From NCBI GenBank assembly GCA_964584805.1, contig CAZPAY010000002.1:1-64000 (forward strand): a stretch of DNA of 64,000 nt. The letters are read 5' to 3'. The stretch comes from JABHIE01 sp964584805 (GTDB lineage Bacteria; Planctomycetota; UBA1135). The notes under the pieces are model-generated. The model was not told the origin of the DNA. It saw only the letters and a program-made list of their open reading frames with translations, and made no database searches. Both the position numbers and the translations under genes were made by a program. Each line of letters starts with the position of its first letter. Positions within the stretch are counted from its first letter, which is position 1. Below, one piece after another: positions 44,248-52,429 of this stretch.

Positions 44248-46083
44248 ATGGCTGAAACGGGTGCAACCGTAACAACAGGCGGGCGCGGGGAAGTTTTCCA
44301 ACGCGCTTTCCTGAAGGGTTATGGCGCTTTGTTTTTCGCGCCTTCGCCAATTGCAGGGGCGCTCTTTTTATTGGGCACTTTTGCTGCAAGCGCGACGGCT
44401 GGCGTTGCTGTTTTGCTGGGTTTGTTTGTGTCGACTTGGGTTGCGGTATTGCTCAAGCGCAGTCGCATTGAGGTTGAGCATGGCATCTACGGATTCAACG
44501 GAGCGCTGATTGCGTTTGCGTTTACATCCTTGCAGTTGCCCCAAGACATTTTGTATTTGTCCGTGATTCCTGGCGCTGCAATGACCACGCGTATTACAGC
44601 CTGGTTTTTAGACGATTCATTTGCGCGACGGTTGGCCTTGCCACCACTTTCGTCACCTTCTTTGATTGTCGCCTTTCCCGCAACTATCGCGTTTGCGTAT
44701 TGGGGCGGTTACGAGCCTTGGCCTTCGACGATGTTGGGCTCATCGCTTTTTGGTTTTGATCAGTGGTTTGACCCGAGTTTTCATAGTTCTGGCATGCGGC
44801 AGGCAATGGTCGGCTTGGGCGATTCGTGGCCGGTCGTCACGATGTTTGCAGCTGGTCTACTTGTGCACTCTTGGCGTTTAGCCGTTGGCATTTTTGGCGG
44901 CCTGCTGAGCGGCACAGTGGTTGGTTGGGTTTTTCTCGGCTGGTATGGCGCATTCGATTTCAACTTTGTTGTCGTTACCGCGACACCCGTTTTCGTCGCC
45001 ATCAGCATGGTCTTCACCGGTGGCGGATGGCGTGGGTTGCTCTGGGCGTTGCTGGCTGTGTGCCTTTCCTTCATGGTTTGGTTTGGCGTTGGCTTGCATC
45101 TCTCCGAATGGAACTTACCGTTTTACACGCTGCCGTTTTGGTCAGTAACGACGGCGATGCTGTTTGTTTTACGCATTGCTCCTAAATGGGCTTTTGCGCT
45201 ATTGCCACAACTGATTCCATTACACGAGGTGTCGACGCCTGAAAACGCCATCCGTTGGAAAAATGACCGTGAGTTTGGTTGGCGCTATTGGCGCAGTCTC
45301 AAAGATGGCGGCGAAGGCCCATGGGATGAGCGGGCCGGCAAAGCCGATGTGCGCCGCGCGCGTGATGTGATTCGCAAGAGTCGCAAGATTGTTTTCTTAA
45401 CAGGAGCTGGCATCAGTACCGAATCGGGTATTCCTGATTACCGCACAGGCGCGATTGCCTGGAAGAAATACGACACCAAGCATTTTCGATGGGAGCGTTT
45501 TTTGGCTAGCGAAGAAAGTCGAATCGCTTATTGGAAGATGAGTCAAGATTTTTATCTCGTCTTGCGCACCGCAGACTGCAACGCCGGGCATCGTGCGATT
45601 GCTGCATTACATGAGCAAGGCAAACTGCTTTCCGTGATTACGCAAAATGTCGATTGCCTTCATCAAAAAGCGGGCGTCCCTGCTGACAAAGTGATTGAAC
45701 TTCACGGAAATGAGCATCAGGTCTCGTGTTTATCCTGTGGTTTTCAGGTCAGCCGAGATGAGGTTTACCGTTGGGTTTTAAATGGCGCGGAGGCACCATA
45801 CTGCCCTGAATGCCAAGGAATCCTAAAGCCCGATTCGGTTGCTTTTGACCAGCCGATGCCTGAGCTTGAGAGTCGCCAGTCACTTGAAGCCATTGAGCAA
45901 TGTGATTTGCTCATCATCGCAGGCACTAGCCTCGCGGTACAGCCAGCTGCGACTTTGCCATTGGTGGCTTTGCGTGCTGGTACTCCTGTGATAGTCGTGA
46001 ATTTGCAGGTAACCGATTACGATGCTTTCGCCAAAGCGGCTGTTTACGGCAAATGCGGCCAAGTCTTGCCCGAACTCATATAG
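44248..46083 (+). CDS. Urea-transporter domain fused to a sirtuin
   Basis: 611 residues. Residues ~25-320 are a polytopic membrane domain of the urea transporter type (UT): YGFNGALIAFAF at 81-92 matches its signature, and LPFYTLPFWSVTTAMLF at 290-306 its second-repeat end. Residues ~370-611 are a complete Sir2 protein: LTGAGISTESGIPDYR (384-399), TQNVDCLHQKAG (465-476), catalytic His486 in ELHGN, zinc cysteines 494, 497, 519, 522, and AGTSLAVQPA (558-567). Sirtuins remove acyl groups from lysine using NAD and release nicotinamide. No internal stop or ribosome site hints at two genes. The start is ATG at 44248. A channel coupled to an NAD-consuming deacylase is, to my knowledge, undescribed. 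Confidence 0.88.
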   Translation: MAETGATVTTGGRGEVFQRAFLKGYGALFFAPSPIAGALFLLGTFAASATAGVAVLLGLFVSTWVAVLLKRSRIEVEHGIYGFNGALIAFAFTSLQLPQDILYLSVIPGAAMTTRITAWFLDDSFARRLALPPLSSPSLIVAFPATIAFAYWGGYEPWPSTMLGSSLFGFDQWFDPSFHSSGMRQAMVGLGDSWPVVTMFAAGLLVHSWRLAVGIFGGLLSGTVVGWVFLGWYGAFDFNFVVVTATPVFVAISMVFTGGGWRGLLWALLAVCLSFMVWFGVGLHLSEWNLPFYTLPFWSVTTAMLFVLRIAPKWAFALLPQLIPLHEVSTPENAIRWKNDREFGWRYWRSLKDGGEGPWDERAGKADVRRARDVIRKSRKIVFLTGAGISTESGIPDYRTGAIAWKKYDTKHFRWERFLASEESRIAYWKMSQDFYLVLRTADCNAGHRAIAALHEQGKLLSVITQNVDCLHQKAGVPADKVIELHGNEHQVSCLSCGFQVSRDEVYRWVLNGAEAPYCPECQGILKPDSVAFDQPMPELESRQSLEAIEQCDLLIIAGTSLAVQPAATLPLVALRAGTPVIVVNLQVTDYDAFAKAAVYGKCGQVLPELI

Positions 46084-46090
46084 TGCTCTC

Positions 46091-47065
46091 ATGAGAAAAA
46101 CATTGCTCCTCTCCTCGCTCGCGCTGATGCTATTTTGCACAACGCCTGCGGTGGCTCAACTCAAGCCTGGCGCCTGGGCGCCTGATATTGAGGTTAAATC
46201 TTGGATGAATTATTCAGGTGGGCAAACGCTCGCCGAGTTGCGCGGCCGAGTTGTATTTATTGAATTTTGGGCCACTTGGTGAGGCCCTTGCAAATCAAGC
46301 ATTCCACACCTAGTTGAGGTGTGGCAAGAATTTTCTCCACAAGGTCTGGTTTTACTTGCTCTATCAGATGAGGGCAAAGGGGTCGTGGAACGCTTTGCGG
46401 AAAACAACCCAATGCCTTATCCCGTTGGCATGGGTTGCCAGTCGGGTCGCTTTTTTAAAGTGCGCGGGATTCCGGCGGCTTTTTTGATTGATCATCGCGG
46501 CGACATTATTTGGCAAGGTCATCCGGGTGGCAATGGTTGGGTGGAAATGATTCCAAAAGCTCTTGAAGATGCAGCCAAAGAGCGCATTCAATGGGATCCA
46601 GGTAATCAGCCCGAATTGCTTAAAAAGGCTGTTCAGGCAGCGGTTGATGGCAAATTAGGCAAGGCTTGGTCCGAGGCCAATAAGGTCGTCAAGGTCGATG
46701 AGGCAGCAGCAAGTGATTTTCATAACGCGCTTCAAGATGAGCTTGATGCGCGCAAGGCCTATGCCGAAACAATCGCTGAGACGGGCCGCTATTACGAGGC
46801 GACGCTATACCTGAATCGCCAAATTGATGCTTTAGGTTCTCACCCGACAGGGAAAGATTTCAAAAAGATGGCTTCCTCGTGGGCGAAAAGCAAAGATACA
46901 AAAAACTTGTTAAAGCTGGATAAAAAACGGTACGGCATTGTCGAAAAAGGCCGCTTCGGTGACCGCAAGAAGGCAGCCGATAAATTAAGAGCCTTGGCCA
47001 AGAAAGCCGAGGGTACTCCTTTGGCAGATGTCATTGCCAAAGATATCAGGGGCGCAACGCGCTAG
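46091..47065 (+). CDS. Exported thioredoxin-like selenoprotein (active site U-G-P-C, in-frame TGA at 46280-46282)
   Basis: The frame runs from ATG 46091 to a stop at 47063-47065 and is interrupted only by a TGA at codon 64. That codon falls exactly where the first cysteine of a thioredoxin motif belongs: FWATW-TGA-GPCKSSIPHL. The cis-proline is in RGIPAAFLID. The simplest reading is selenocysteine, giving 324 residues with a signal peptide (residues 1-22, cleavage near VAQ). A hairpin lies 22 bases after the TGA, as expected of bacterial selenocysteine insertion elements. After the thioredoxin fold, about 170 residues are helical. The alternative, a pseudogene, is weakened by intact sequence on both sides. 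Last gene of the operon, 7 bp after UT-Sir2, ahead of a strong terminator. Confidence 0.88.
46287..46328 (+). promoter_or_regulatory. SECIS-like hairpin for selenocysteine insertion
   Basis: CCACACC (46304-46310) and GGTGTGG (46318-46324) form a perfect 7-bp stem around a 7-base loop, TAGTTGA. A second helix CTTG (46287-46290) with CAAG (46325-46328) extends it below an internal loop. The loop guanine at 46313 is 31 bases after the TGA, inside the 16-37 base window reported for bacterial elements. The guanine is the third loop base instead of the first or second, a minor deviation. Confidence 0.75.
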
Positions 47066-47070
47066 CCCCA

Positions 47071-47094
47071 TGGGTCAGCTTTCTTGCTGACCCA
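47071..47094. terminator. Bidirectional rho-independent terminator
   Basis: TGGGTCAGC (47071-47079) pairs perfectly with GCTGACCCA (47086-47094) around TTTCTT; CTTTTC follows on the plus strand. It lies between the convergent selenoprotein and radical SAM genes and marks the end of the eight-gene operon. Confidence 0.85.
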
Positions 47095-47102
47095 CTTTTC
47101 GA

Positions 47103-47981
47103 TTACAGCCCTCGCGCCCAGCGGGGGCGGAATTGGGCGTGCTCAGGATGCTCTAAAACAGCGTCAAGCGTGGCGACTAGCTCGGCTTGATTTTTAGGAA
47201 GTGTACCGGCCAGCGCAAGCCAATTGCTCGCGTGGTTGCTACGGAAGATTGTGCCTTTTAAATCAAGTGCGGCAAGAAAAGTGCGCAGTTCGGCGGCGAG
47301 CTCAACCGGGTGCATCTCGACCCACTTGCCCGACTGGGCGTCTTCCCAGAGTGGAGTGTTTTCAACCGGTGTCATCACGAGTGTGCTGACGAATTTTGGT
47401 TGGATTGCATTGATGACACGCGCCGAGCCAAGTGCGTGTTGTTGCGACAAGTCTGGCCCGCCTGAATTCAGCAAAATCATGGTGGATAGTTTGACCCCTG
47501 CTTCGCCGGGTAGTTTGCCGACACGAATCATTTCATCGGCGTCGACCCCTTTATTAAGTAAGGTTAATGTCTCATCATCGCCACTTTCAACACCCAGATA
47601 ATAAAGCGAAAGTCCGCGCTCGCGAAGGTCCCGCATCTCAGCGACCGTGCGGATTTGTAAGGCCTGCGGTGAGGCATAAATCGAAATCCGCCTTAATTTT
47701 GGGAAAGATTCTTGGAGCAAATCGCAAACAGCGGCCAAGAGTTTTGCTGGCGCAACGAGCGCATCGCCGTCGGCTAAGAACACTTTTTGAACCCAAGGCA
47801 TTTGTTGAGCAGCGAGTCGGATTTCGGCTTGCAAATCTTCGAGCTTGCGCACACGGAATGGCTTTTCTTGATACATCCCGCAAAAGGTGCAGTCGTTGTA
47901 ACTGCAGCCAAGGGTGACTTGCAGAATCAATGAATCAGCCTCAGACGGCGGTCGGAACACGGCTCCTTGCAGGGGAATCAT
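47103..47981 (-). CDS. Radical SAM protein of unknown substrate
   Basis: 292 residues. The cluster motif is CSYNDCTFC (a C-x4-C-x2-C spacing, known for this subgroup), preceded by LILQVTLG. A TIM-barrel continuation has YYLGVESGDDETL, the SAM-binding acidic region. No additional iron-sulfur motif or B12 domain. The reaction cannot be named. It is transcribed towards the operon at 36417-47065 and shares its terminator. Divergent from the glycosyltransferase gene. Confidence 0.85.
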   Translation of the reverse strand: MIPLQGAVFRPPSEADSLILQVTLGCSYNDCTFCGMYQEKPFRVRKLEDLQAEIRLAAQQMPWVQKVFLADGDALVAPAKLLAAVCDLLQESFPKLRRISIYASPQALQIRTVAEMRDLRERGLSLYYLGVESGDDETLTLLNKGVDADEMIRVGKLPGEAGVKLSTMILLNSGGPDLSQQHALGSARVINAIQPKFVSTLVMTPVENTPLWEDAQSGKWVEMHPVELAAELRTFLAALDLKGTIFRSNHASNWLALAGTLPKNQAELVATLDAVLEHPEHAQFRPRWARGL

Positions 47982-48043
47982 GGGTGTAGTTTAGGCATGC
48001 CCTGCGCAATCTTGCATGTACGCCTATTCGTTAATCTATTGCA

Positions 48044-49072
48044 GTGCCAGAAGTCACCGTACTCATCGCCGCGCGAAATGCCGCCGAAACTCTGCCCGCA
48101 GTGTTGCGTAGCGTGCAGCGCAGTCGTGGTGTAGATTGGCAATGTGTCATTGTGGACGATCATTCAGCGGATGAAACGAAGTCAATCGCTGAAGCCTGCG
48201 CCGCTGGCGATTCGCGGGTGCGTTTGTTGCAGATGCTAGGCCCCAACCGTGGCGTCGTCGATGCGCGAAATTTCGGTTTAGCCGCAATTACTTCACCTTT
48301 TGTCGCCATCCTTGATGCGGACGACATCATGCATCGCGATCGTTTGCGTCTGCAACTGAAAAAAATGCGTGACGATAATCTTGATGCCGTCGGTTGCCAT
48401 GTGCGCTATTTTCCGCGAAAAGAACTGGGTGCAGGGCGATTGAAATATGAAACATGGCTTAACAAAATGCAGTCGTCAACGGATTTGCATGCCGCTGCAT
48501 TTATCGAAATGCCACTTGGTCATCCAACCATGATGCTGCGCATGAGCAAGTTGAAGGAGGTTGGCTTGTACCAGGACAACGCATGGCCCGAAGACTGGGA
48601 TTTGTTTCTGCGTCTTCACCACGCCTCTGCGAAAATGGGGGTCGTCACTCGTGCTTTACATGCATGGCGATTGCGTGATGACTCACTTTCTCAAACGAGT
48701 GGCCATTACAGCATTGAAGCTTTTACTCGATGCAGGGCGCACTATCTCGCAACACAGTTCAACCTCAAGAAATACATCTTATGGGGATACGGCGATACAG
48801 GTCGTGCATTATGTCGAGCACTTGCCAAACTTGATTGCCAGCCCATCGCTATTGTTGAGTTACACCCAGGGCGCATCGGCCAAACGATTCAAGGCGCACC
48901 CGTCATCGCGCCTGAGAATCTTCGCGACACCTATTTCGCAGCTAAGGAAACTTGCCCCGATTTCCCGCCTGTGCTTTTTTCTGTGGCGGGCCCTAAAGCG
49001 CGCGATTTGATGTCGAAATCCGCAAAACAAATGAGTTTGCGCCACCTCGACGATTATATTTATTGCGCCTGA
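48044..49072 (+). CDS. Family 2 glycosyltransferase with C-terminal Rossmann-like extension
   Basis: 342 residues from a GTG. The GT-A fold begins with VTVLIAARNAAETLPAVL and has the DxD-type motif in ILDADDIM. The acceptor region includes ALDWDLFLRLHHA-like EDWDLFLRLHH. The last ~90 residues open with YILWGYGDTGRALCRAL, a nucleotide-binding glycine motif, unusual as an extension of a GT2 enzyme. It may transfer a sugar to a surface glycan. Its 3' end overlaps the convergent lipoprotein gene by 13 bp. Confidence 0.82.
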   Translation: MPEVTVLIAARNAAETLPAVLRSVQRSRGVDWQCVIVDDHSADETKSIAEACAAGDSRVRLLQMLGPNRGVVDARNFGLAAITSPFVAILDADDIMHRDRLRLQLKKMRDDNLDAVGCHVRYFPRKELGAGRLKYETWLNKMQSSTDLHAAAFIEMPLGHPTMMLRMSKLKEVGLYQDNAWPEDWDLFLRLHHASAKMGVVTRALHAWRLRDDSLSQTSGHYSIEAFTRCRAHYLATQFNLKKYILWGYGDTGRALCRALAKLDCQPIAIVELHPGRIGQTIQGAPVIAPENLRDTYFAAKETCPDFPPVLFSVAGPKARDLMSKSAKQMSLRHLDDYIYCA

Positions 49073-49530
49073 AATCGCGCGTCATGCAAAATCCGAGGAA
49101 GCCCAAGCGTTTCTTCCATCTCCGCCCGCGGGTGCAATCGCATCGAGATTTCTAAAGTCGCGGGCCCATTGGATAGCTCAATGGGAAAGCTCCATTCCCC
49201 CCGGTAATCTAAATCAAGCCAGTGCACATATTCAAAAACTTGGCCGTCAGGCATTGTTTCGCTGAATCGCATTTTCCCTTTAAACGGGCCGCCGGCCCAA
49301 TGCTCCGGTCGAATCCAGAATGAGAATCCATGGCCGTTGTCGTCGAGCATTATTTCGGCCGCACGATTTTTGCGTGCAACGATTTTTGGAGAAACCAAAA
49401 CATCGCCACTTTCAGTCGTCAAAACAAAATCGACAAAAACGGCTTGTTGATAATCACCGTAACCCGTGCCTTGGCATGCAGGCACAAAAACGGCCACCGC
49501 CAGAGCCAAAATGAAGCGCACAAGGGTCAT
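49060..49530 (-). CDS. Small lipoprotein of unknown function
   Basis: 156 residues with a signal peptide ending in a lipobox (VPAC). The remainder is beta-rich with alternating charged strands (IVARKNRAAEIMLDDNGHGF). No family recognised. Overlaps the hemerythrin-like gene by 4 bp (start/stop), so the pair is cotranscribed on the minus strand. Confidence 0.65.
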   Translation of the reverse strand: MTLVRFILALAVAVFVPACQGTGYGDYQQAVFVDFVLTTESGDVLVSPKIVARKNRAAEIMLDDNGHGFSFWIRPEHWAGGPFKGKMRFSETMPDGQVFEYVHWLDLDYRGEWSFPIELSNGPATLEISMRLHPRAEMEETLGLPRILHDARFQAQ

Positions 49531-50087
49531 GCTAAATCATCAAGCCGCTCAAAAGTCGCTCGTAGACCTTCGGCTTCAAGTTGAATGGCGCGAGCCTCTT
49601 CCCAGATTTCACGCCTCTCTACGGGGTCAGGGACAGCATCATTAAGCAGTGGGAAAAACGCTGCACGCTCGCGGCGGTCGTGATGGTCGAGTACCTCTTT
49701 CATCATGCGACCCTCTTCGATGATGTAGACCACTTCGCGGGCGCTCAATTCGCCCTGTTGTTCCATTTGAATCATGCGGTCTTGGAGCCGGCGCAGCAGA
49801 CGCTCCATTTTTCGGTGCTCGCTAAACAGTAACTCGGGCGAGCAGCCAACCTGCTCGGGCACGCGCTCAACATAAATCGGCAGTAAGATTTCTTCCTCGG
49901 CGCGGATGTGCGCCTTTAGTGCTAAGACAAATTGATCCAAATGAGCCCGCGCGAGCGATAAGTCACGCTCGACCACAGCATCTTGGTGCTTGTGGTATTC
50001 CTCTAGCAAGGCTTCGTGGACGAAGTCGAGGTCTTGGAAAGAGGGCATTGTGGTGGGGTGATTTTCTTCCATCTGAACCTTATTCAT
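49527..50087 (-). CDS. Hemerythrin-like (HHE) domain protein
   Basis: About 186 residues from ATG 50085-50087; a GTG at 50114 and a second ATG at 50072 are alternatives. Conserved HHE features are FVHEALLEEYHKHQD, LKAHIRAEEEILLPIYV, LFSEHRKMERLL and the C-terminal LDHHDRRERAAFFPLL, a set of histidines and acids fit for a di-iron site. Such proteins sense or store oxygen, or guard against stress. The N-terminal 88 or so residues are repeated at 52194-52429 by the duplication described elsewhere. Confidence 0.85.
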   Translation of the reverse strand: MNKVQMEENHPTTMPSFQDLDFVHEALLEEYHKHQDAVVERDLSLARAHLDQFVLALKAHIRAEEEILLPIYVERVPEQVGCSPELLFSEHRKMERLLRRLQDRMIQMEQQGELSAREVVYIIEEGRMMKEVLDHHDRRERAAFFPLLNDAVPDPVERREIWEEARAIQLEAEGLRATFERLDDLA

Positions 50088-50725
50088 AATCCACACACGG
50101 CTCTCTGCAAGCACATAGTTTATAAACCTCGCAACAGACCGTTTCCTGCATGTCCTACAATAGAGGCATGACTGAGATTCAGACCGACCTTGCCATCCTT
50201 GGCGCCGGCCCAGCGGGCTATGTTTGTGCGATTCGAGCCGCGGATTTGGGCAAGAAAGTGACCATCATTGAGGCGGGCCCTTATGGCGGCACCTGCCTGA
50301 ATGTTGGCTGCATTCCGTCCAAGGCGTTGATTTCGGCGGGGCATTTTGTGGAGAGCGTGCATAACGCTTCTGCGATGGGTTTCACCGTTGCCGAGCCTGA
50401 GCTTGACCTTGAGAAATTGGTCGCTTGGAAAGACACGATTGTGGGTCGGCTCACGGGGGGCATTGGCGCTTTGCTCAAGTCGCGCGGCATTGAGACGGTG
50501 CAGGGTCGCGGCAAATTGACTTCCGCAAATACGATTGAAGTCACGCCGCTTGGCGACGATGGGTCAGCCGCGAATACAACAATCACCGCGCGGGATATCG
50601 TGCTGGCCACGGGCAGTGAGCCCGCGCCGATTCCTGGTTTCGAATTTGGCGAAAAGGTTTGGTCAAGCACGGAAGCACTTTCCCCGAAGCAGTTGCCAAA
50701 GAGCCTGTTCATCATTGGTGGCGGC
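49852..50725. repeat. 874-bp direct repeat, copy 1
   Basis: Identical, as far as I can compare by eye, to 52194-53067. It spans the 5' part of the hemerythrin-like gene, the divergent intergenic region and the first 186 codons of lpd. The boundaries are sharp: bases differ immediately outside it (49851 versus 52193, and 50726 versus 53068). No insertion-sequence features or target duplication mark its ends. Confidence 0.95.
50168..50725 (+). pseudogene. Truncated 5' copy of lpd
   Basis: Contains the N-terminal 186 residues of dihydrolipoyl dehydrogenase (FAD-binding GAGPAGY and the redox pair in GGTCLNVGC), then switches abruptly at 50726 into unrelated AT-rich sequence. The frame continues by chance to 51265, giving a nonsense fusion. 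The complete copy is at 52510-53931. Most likely a product of the chimeric junction. Confidence 0.9.
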
Positions 50726-51265
50726 AGCATTGGACGTTCCGTGAAAGATGGATTTGTTCCACTCATGAAGAAAAAAATGCCAAATGATTATCAGTTCAAT
50801 TATGTTGAAATACCAGATGAAGGACATTCATTTGTTCCTTATAAAGCATTTTATGAAGGACTTATATCAGTCTTTTCGGATTATCCAATGCCGTTCGAAA
50901 AAATTAATAAAGGAATGGAATCAATTAAAAAATATTTTTCAGAGCTCTCAAGGAAGTATGATTATAAGATAAAAGTATCTGAATGGGCATACATGAACTT
51001 GATAAATAATCTTAATGGAAAAGATAAACATACAGAAGCTATGGAAGTTGCCAAACAATATCAGTCAGATTATCCACAATCGTCATGGGGAATATTGTTT
51101 ATAGGCAGAACTTATGAACACATGGGTAATTATATCAAGGCCAAAGAAAAATATGAACAAGCAATTTTTGTAGAAAAATCCAAACCAGAACCAGATTCAG
51201 AAAGGATTATATCATTTACTTACCGGTTAAACTTACTGCAAGATAAACTAAATAAAGATGAATAA
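50726..51265 (+). CDS. C-terminal fragment of an alpha/beta-hydrolase esterase with TPR tail (foreign DNA)
   Basis: About 179 residues without their own start, cut at the junction. VEIPDEGHSFVPYKAFYEGLISVF resembles the catalytic-histidine region of esterases of the IroE/Fes type, and the following residues form TPR-like helices (WGILFIGRTYEHMGNYIKAKEKYE), a layout seen in Bacteroidota esterases. Codon use is strongly AT-rich, unlike all host genes in this window. It should be regarded as DNA of another organism until joined reads show otherwise. Confidence 0.6.
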   Translation, partial: SIGRSVKDGFVPLMKKKMPNDYQFNYVEIPDEGHSFVPYKAFYEGLISVFSDYPMPFEKINKGMESIKKYFSELSRKYDYKIKVSEWAYMNLINNLNGKDKHTEAMEVAKQYQSDYPQSSWGILFIGRTYEHMGNYIKAKEKYEQAIFVEKSKPEPDSERIISFTYRLNLLQDKLNKDE

Positions 51266-51354
51266 GAATATCTGGCTTATAACATAAGTGTAAAACCAAT
51301 TAAATTGATAATTTTCAATAAAAAAATGATACTAAATAAAAAAAGGAGATAATT

Positions 51355-51525
51355 ATGGATAAGAAAAAAAATGTACTGTTAATGTTATTTGGAGGAAGTT
51401 TTATTGTGATTGGTATTACAATAGGTCAAATATTAGAACCTATACTGTACATATTTATACCAATGGGTGTTGTTGCTATTGGAATAATGACTTATTCAAT
51501 AATCAAAGGGAATAAACGCATATAA
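51355..51525 (+). CDS. Small two-span membrane protein (foreign insert)
   Basis: 56 residues, MDKKKNVLLMLFGGSFIVIG and onward, with two hydrophobic stretches and a basic C-terminus. A strong ribosome site (AAAGGAGAT) precedes the ATG. Too short to assign to a family. Codon use is AT-rich like the rest of the insert. Confidence 0.6.
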   Translation: MDKKKNVLLMLFGGSFIVIGITIGQILEPILYIFIPMGVVAIGIMTYSIIKGNKRI

Positions 51526-51648
51526 CCTTCTGAAATGGTATTATACTGTTGCAATATTGTGTGATTATCCATACAGGAAAGGAAATCCAATAATAAAACG
51601 ATTTAAAACATTTTTTGTAAAAACATTTAACCATAGGAAACAAAGTAA

Positions 51649-52193
51649 ATGAAACACATAAGATTAACAATATTTGTGATAATCAATATATTACTATGGG
51701 CACTTCTATCAGGTTCATCTTCAATTGCGCAAAATGAATCGGGTAATGACAAAATTAATAATCTAATATCTGATTTCGATAAGGAATTTAATAAGTACTT
51801 GCAAGAAGCAGTTGAAATTACTGGAAAAGAAATAATACGATTGGAGCCGATTAATTCTTTGAATAATAAAATGGTAATATCTGGAAGTCATTTTGATTAT
51901 GGATTTCTCATTGGAACAATTTGGAATAAAAAATTCGACACCTTAGAAATTAACAACCCACAGGAGAAAGAGGCTCTTAGCACCCAAATGATTAAGTTAT
52001 ATGAAGAGATTTATCCACAACATCTTGAATTACTTGAGGGAATTGCTGCTGCCTCTGGTTTGAAATTGAATGACCTGGATATGGGATATATGGAATATAT
52101 GTATTTTACTGCTCTTGGATGGCTATCGTTTAAATACCCCGAGTTTAAGGATTTGCTGCATTTTTCCAAAGATTGGCAAATTACGCCGGATCA
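51649..52193 (+). CDS. N-terminal fragment of a C45-type amidohydrolase/acyltransferase-like protein (foreign insert)
   Basis: About 181 residues with a signal peptide (WALLSGSSSIAQ). GSHFDYGFLIGTIW and YPQHLELLEGIAAASGL are reminiscent of the isopenicillin N acyltransferase-like (peptidase C45) family; the catalytic Cys segment has not been reached. The gene is cut at the repeat boundary (52194), after which the frame continues through unrelated sequence to 52431. The family assignment is tentative. Confidence 0.5.
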
Positions 52194-52429
52194 TGCTCGG
52201 GCACGCGCTCAACATAAATCGGCAGTAAGATTTCTTCCTCGGCGCGGATGTGCGCCTTTAGTGCTAAGACAAATTGATCCAAATGAGCCCGCGCGAGCGA
52301 TAAGTCACGCTCGACCACAGCATCTTGGTGCTTGTGGTATTCCTCTAGCAAGGCTTCGTGGACGAAGTCGAGGTCTTGGAAAGAGGGCATTGTGGTGGGG
52401 TGATTTTCTTCCATCTGAACCTTATTCAT
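52194..52429 (-). pseudogene. Truncated 5' copy of the hemerythrin-like gene
   Basis: Carries the first ~79 residues of the hemerythrin-like protein on the minus strand, identical to the copy at 49527-50087, then runs into the foreign insert where the frame ends after HDPA. It is non-functional if real, and probably reflects the chimeric junction. Confidence 0.9.

Larger units (their letters stand above)
50726..52193. other. 1,468-bp AT-rich foreign insert between the direct repeats
   Basis: Composition changes sharply at both edges. It carries a gene fragment at each end (esterase C-terminus, amidohydrolase-like N-terminus) and one small intact membrane protein gene between. No transposase, integrase, att site or terminal inverted repeat is visible. 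The arrangement repeat-insert-repeat is what a chimeric read pair or library fragment produces; a single-crossover integration of a circular molecule carrying the repeat would give the same topology. About 105 bp (51541-51648) without a gene precede the last fragment. Confidence 0.9.

Noticed and set aside
46280..46282. The TGA as a nonsense mutation creating a pseudogene
   Set aside because: The codon sits exactly at the motif cysteine, both sides are intact, and a suitable hairpin follows; selenocysteine is simpler.
50726..52193. The AT-rich insert as a transposon or genomic island
   Set aside because: No transposase, integrase, inverted repeats or target duplication; genes are cut at both edges and the flanks are a large host duplication.
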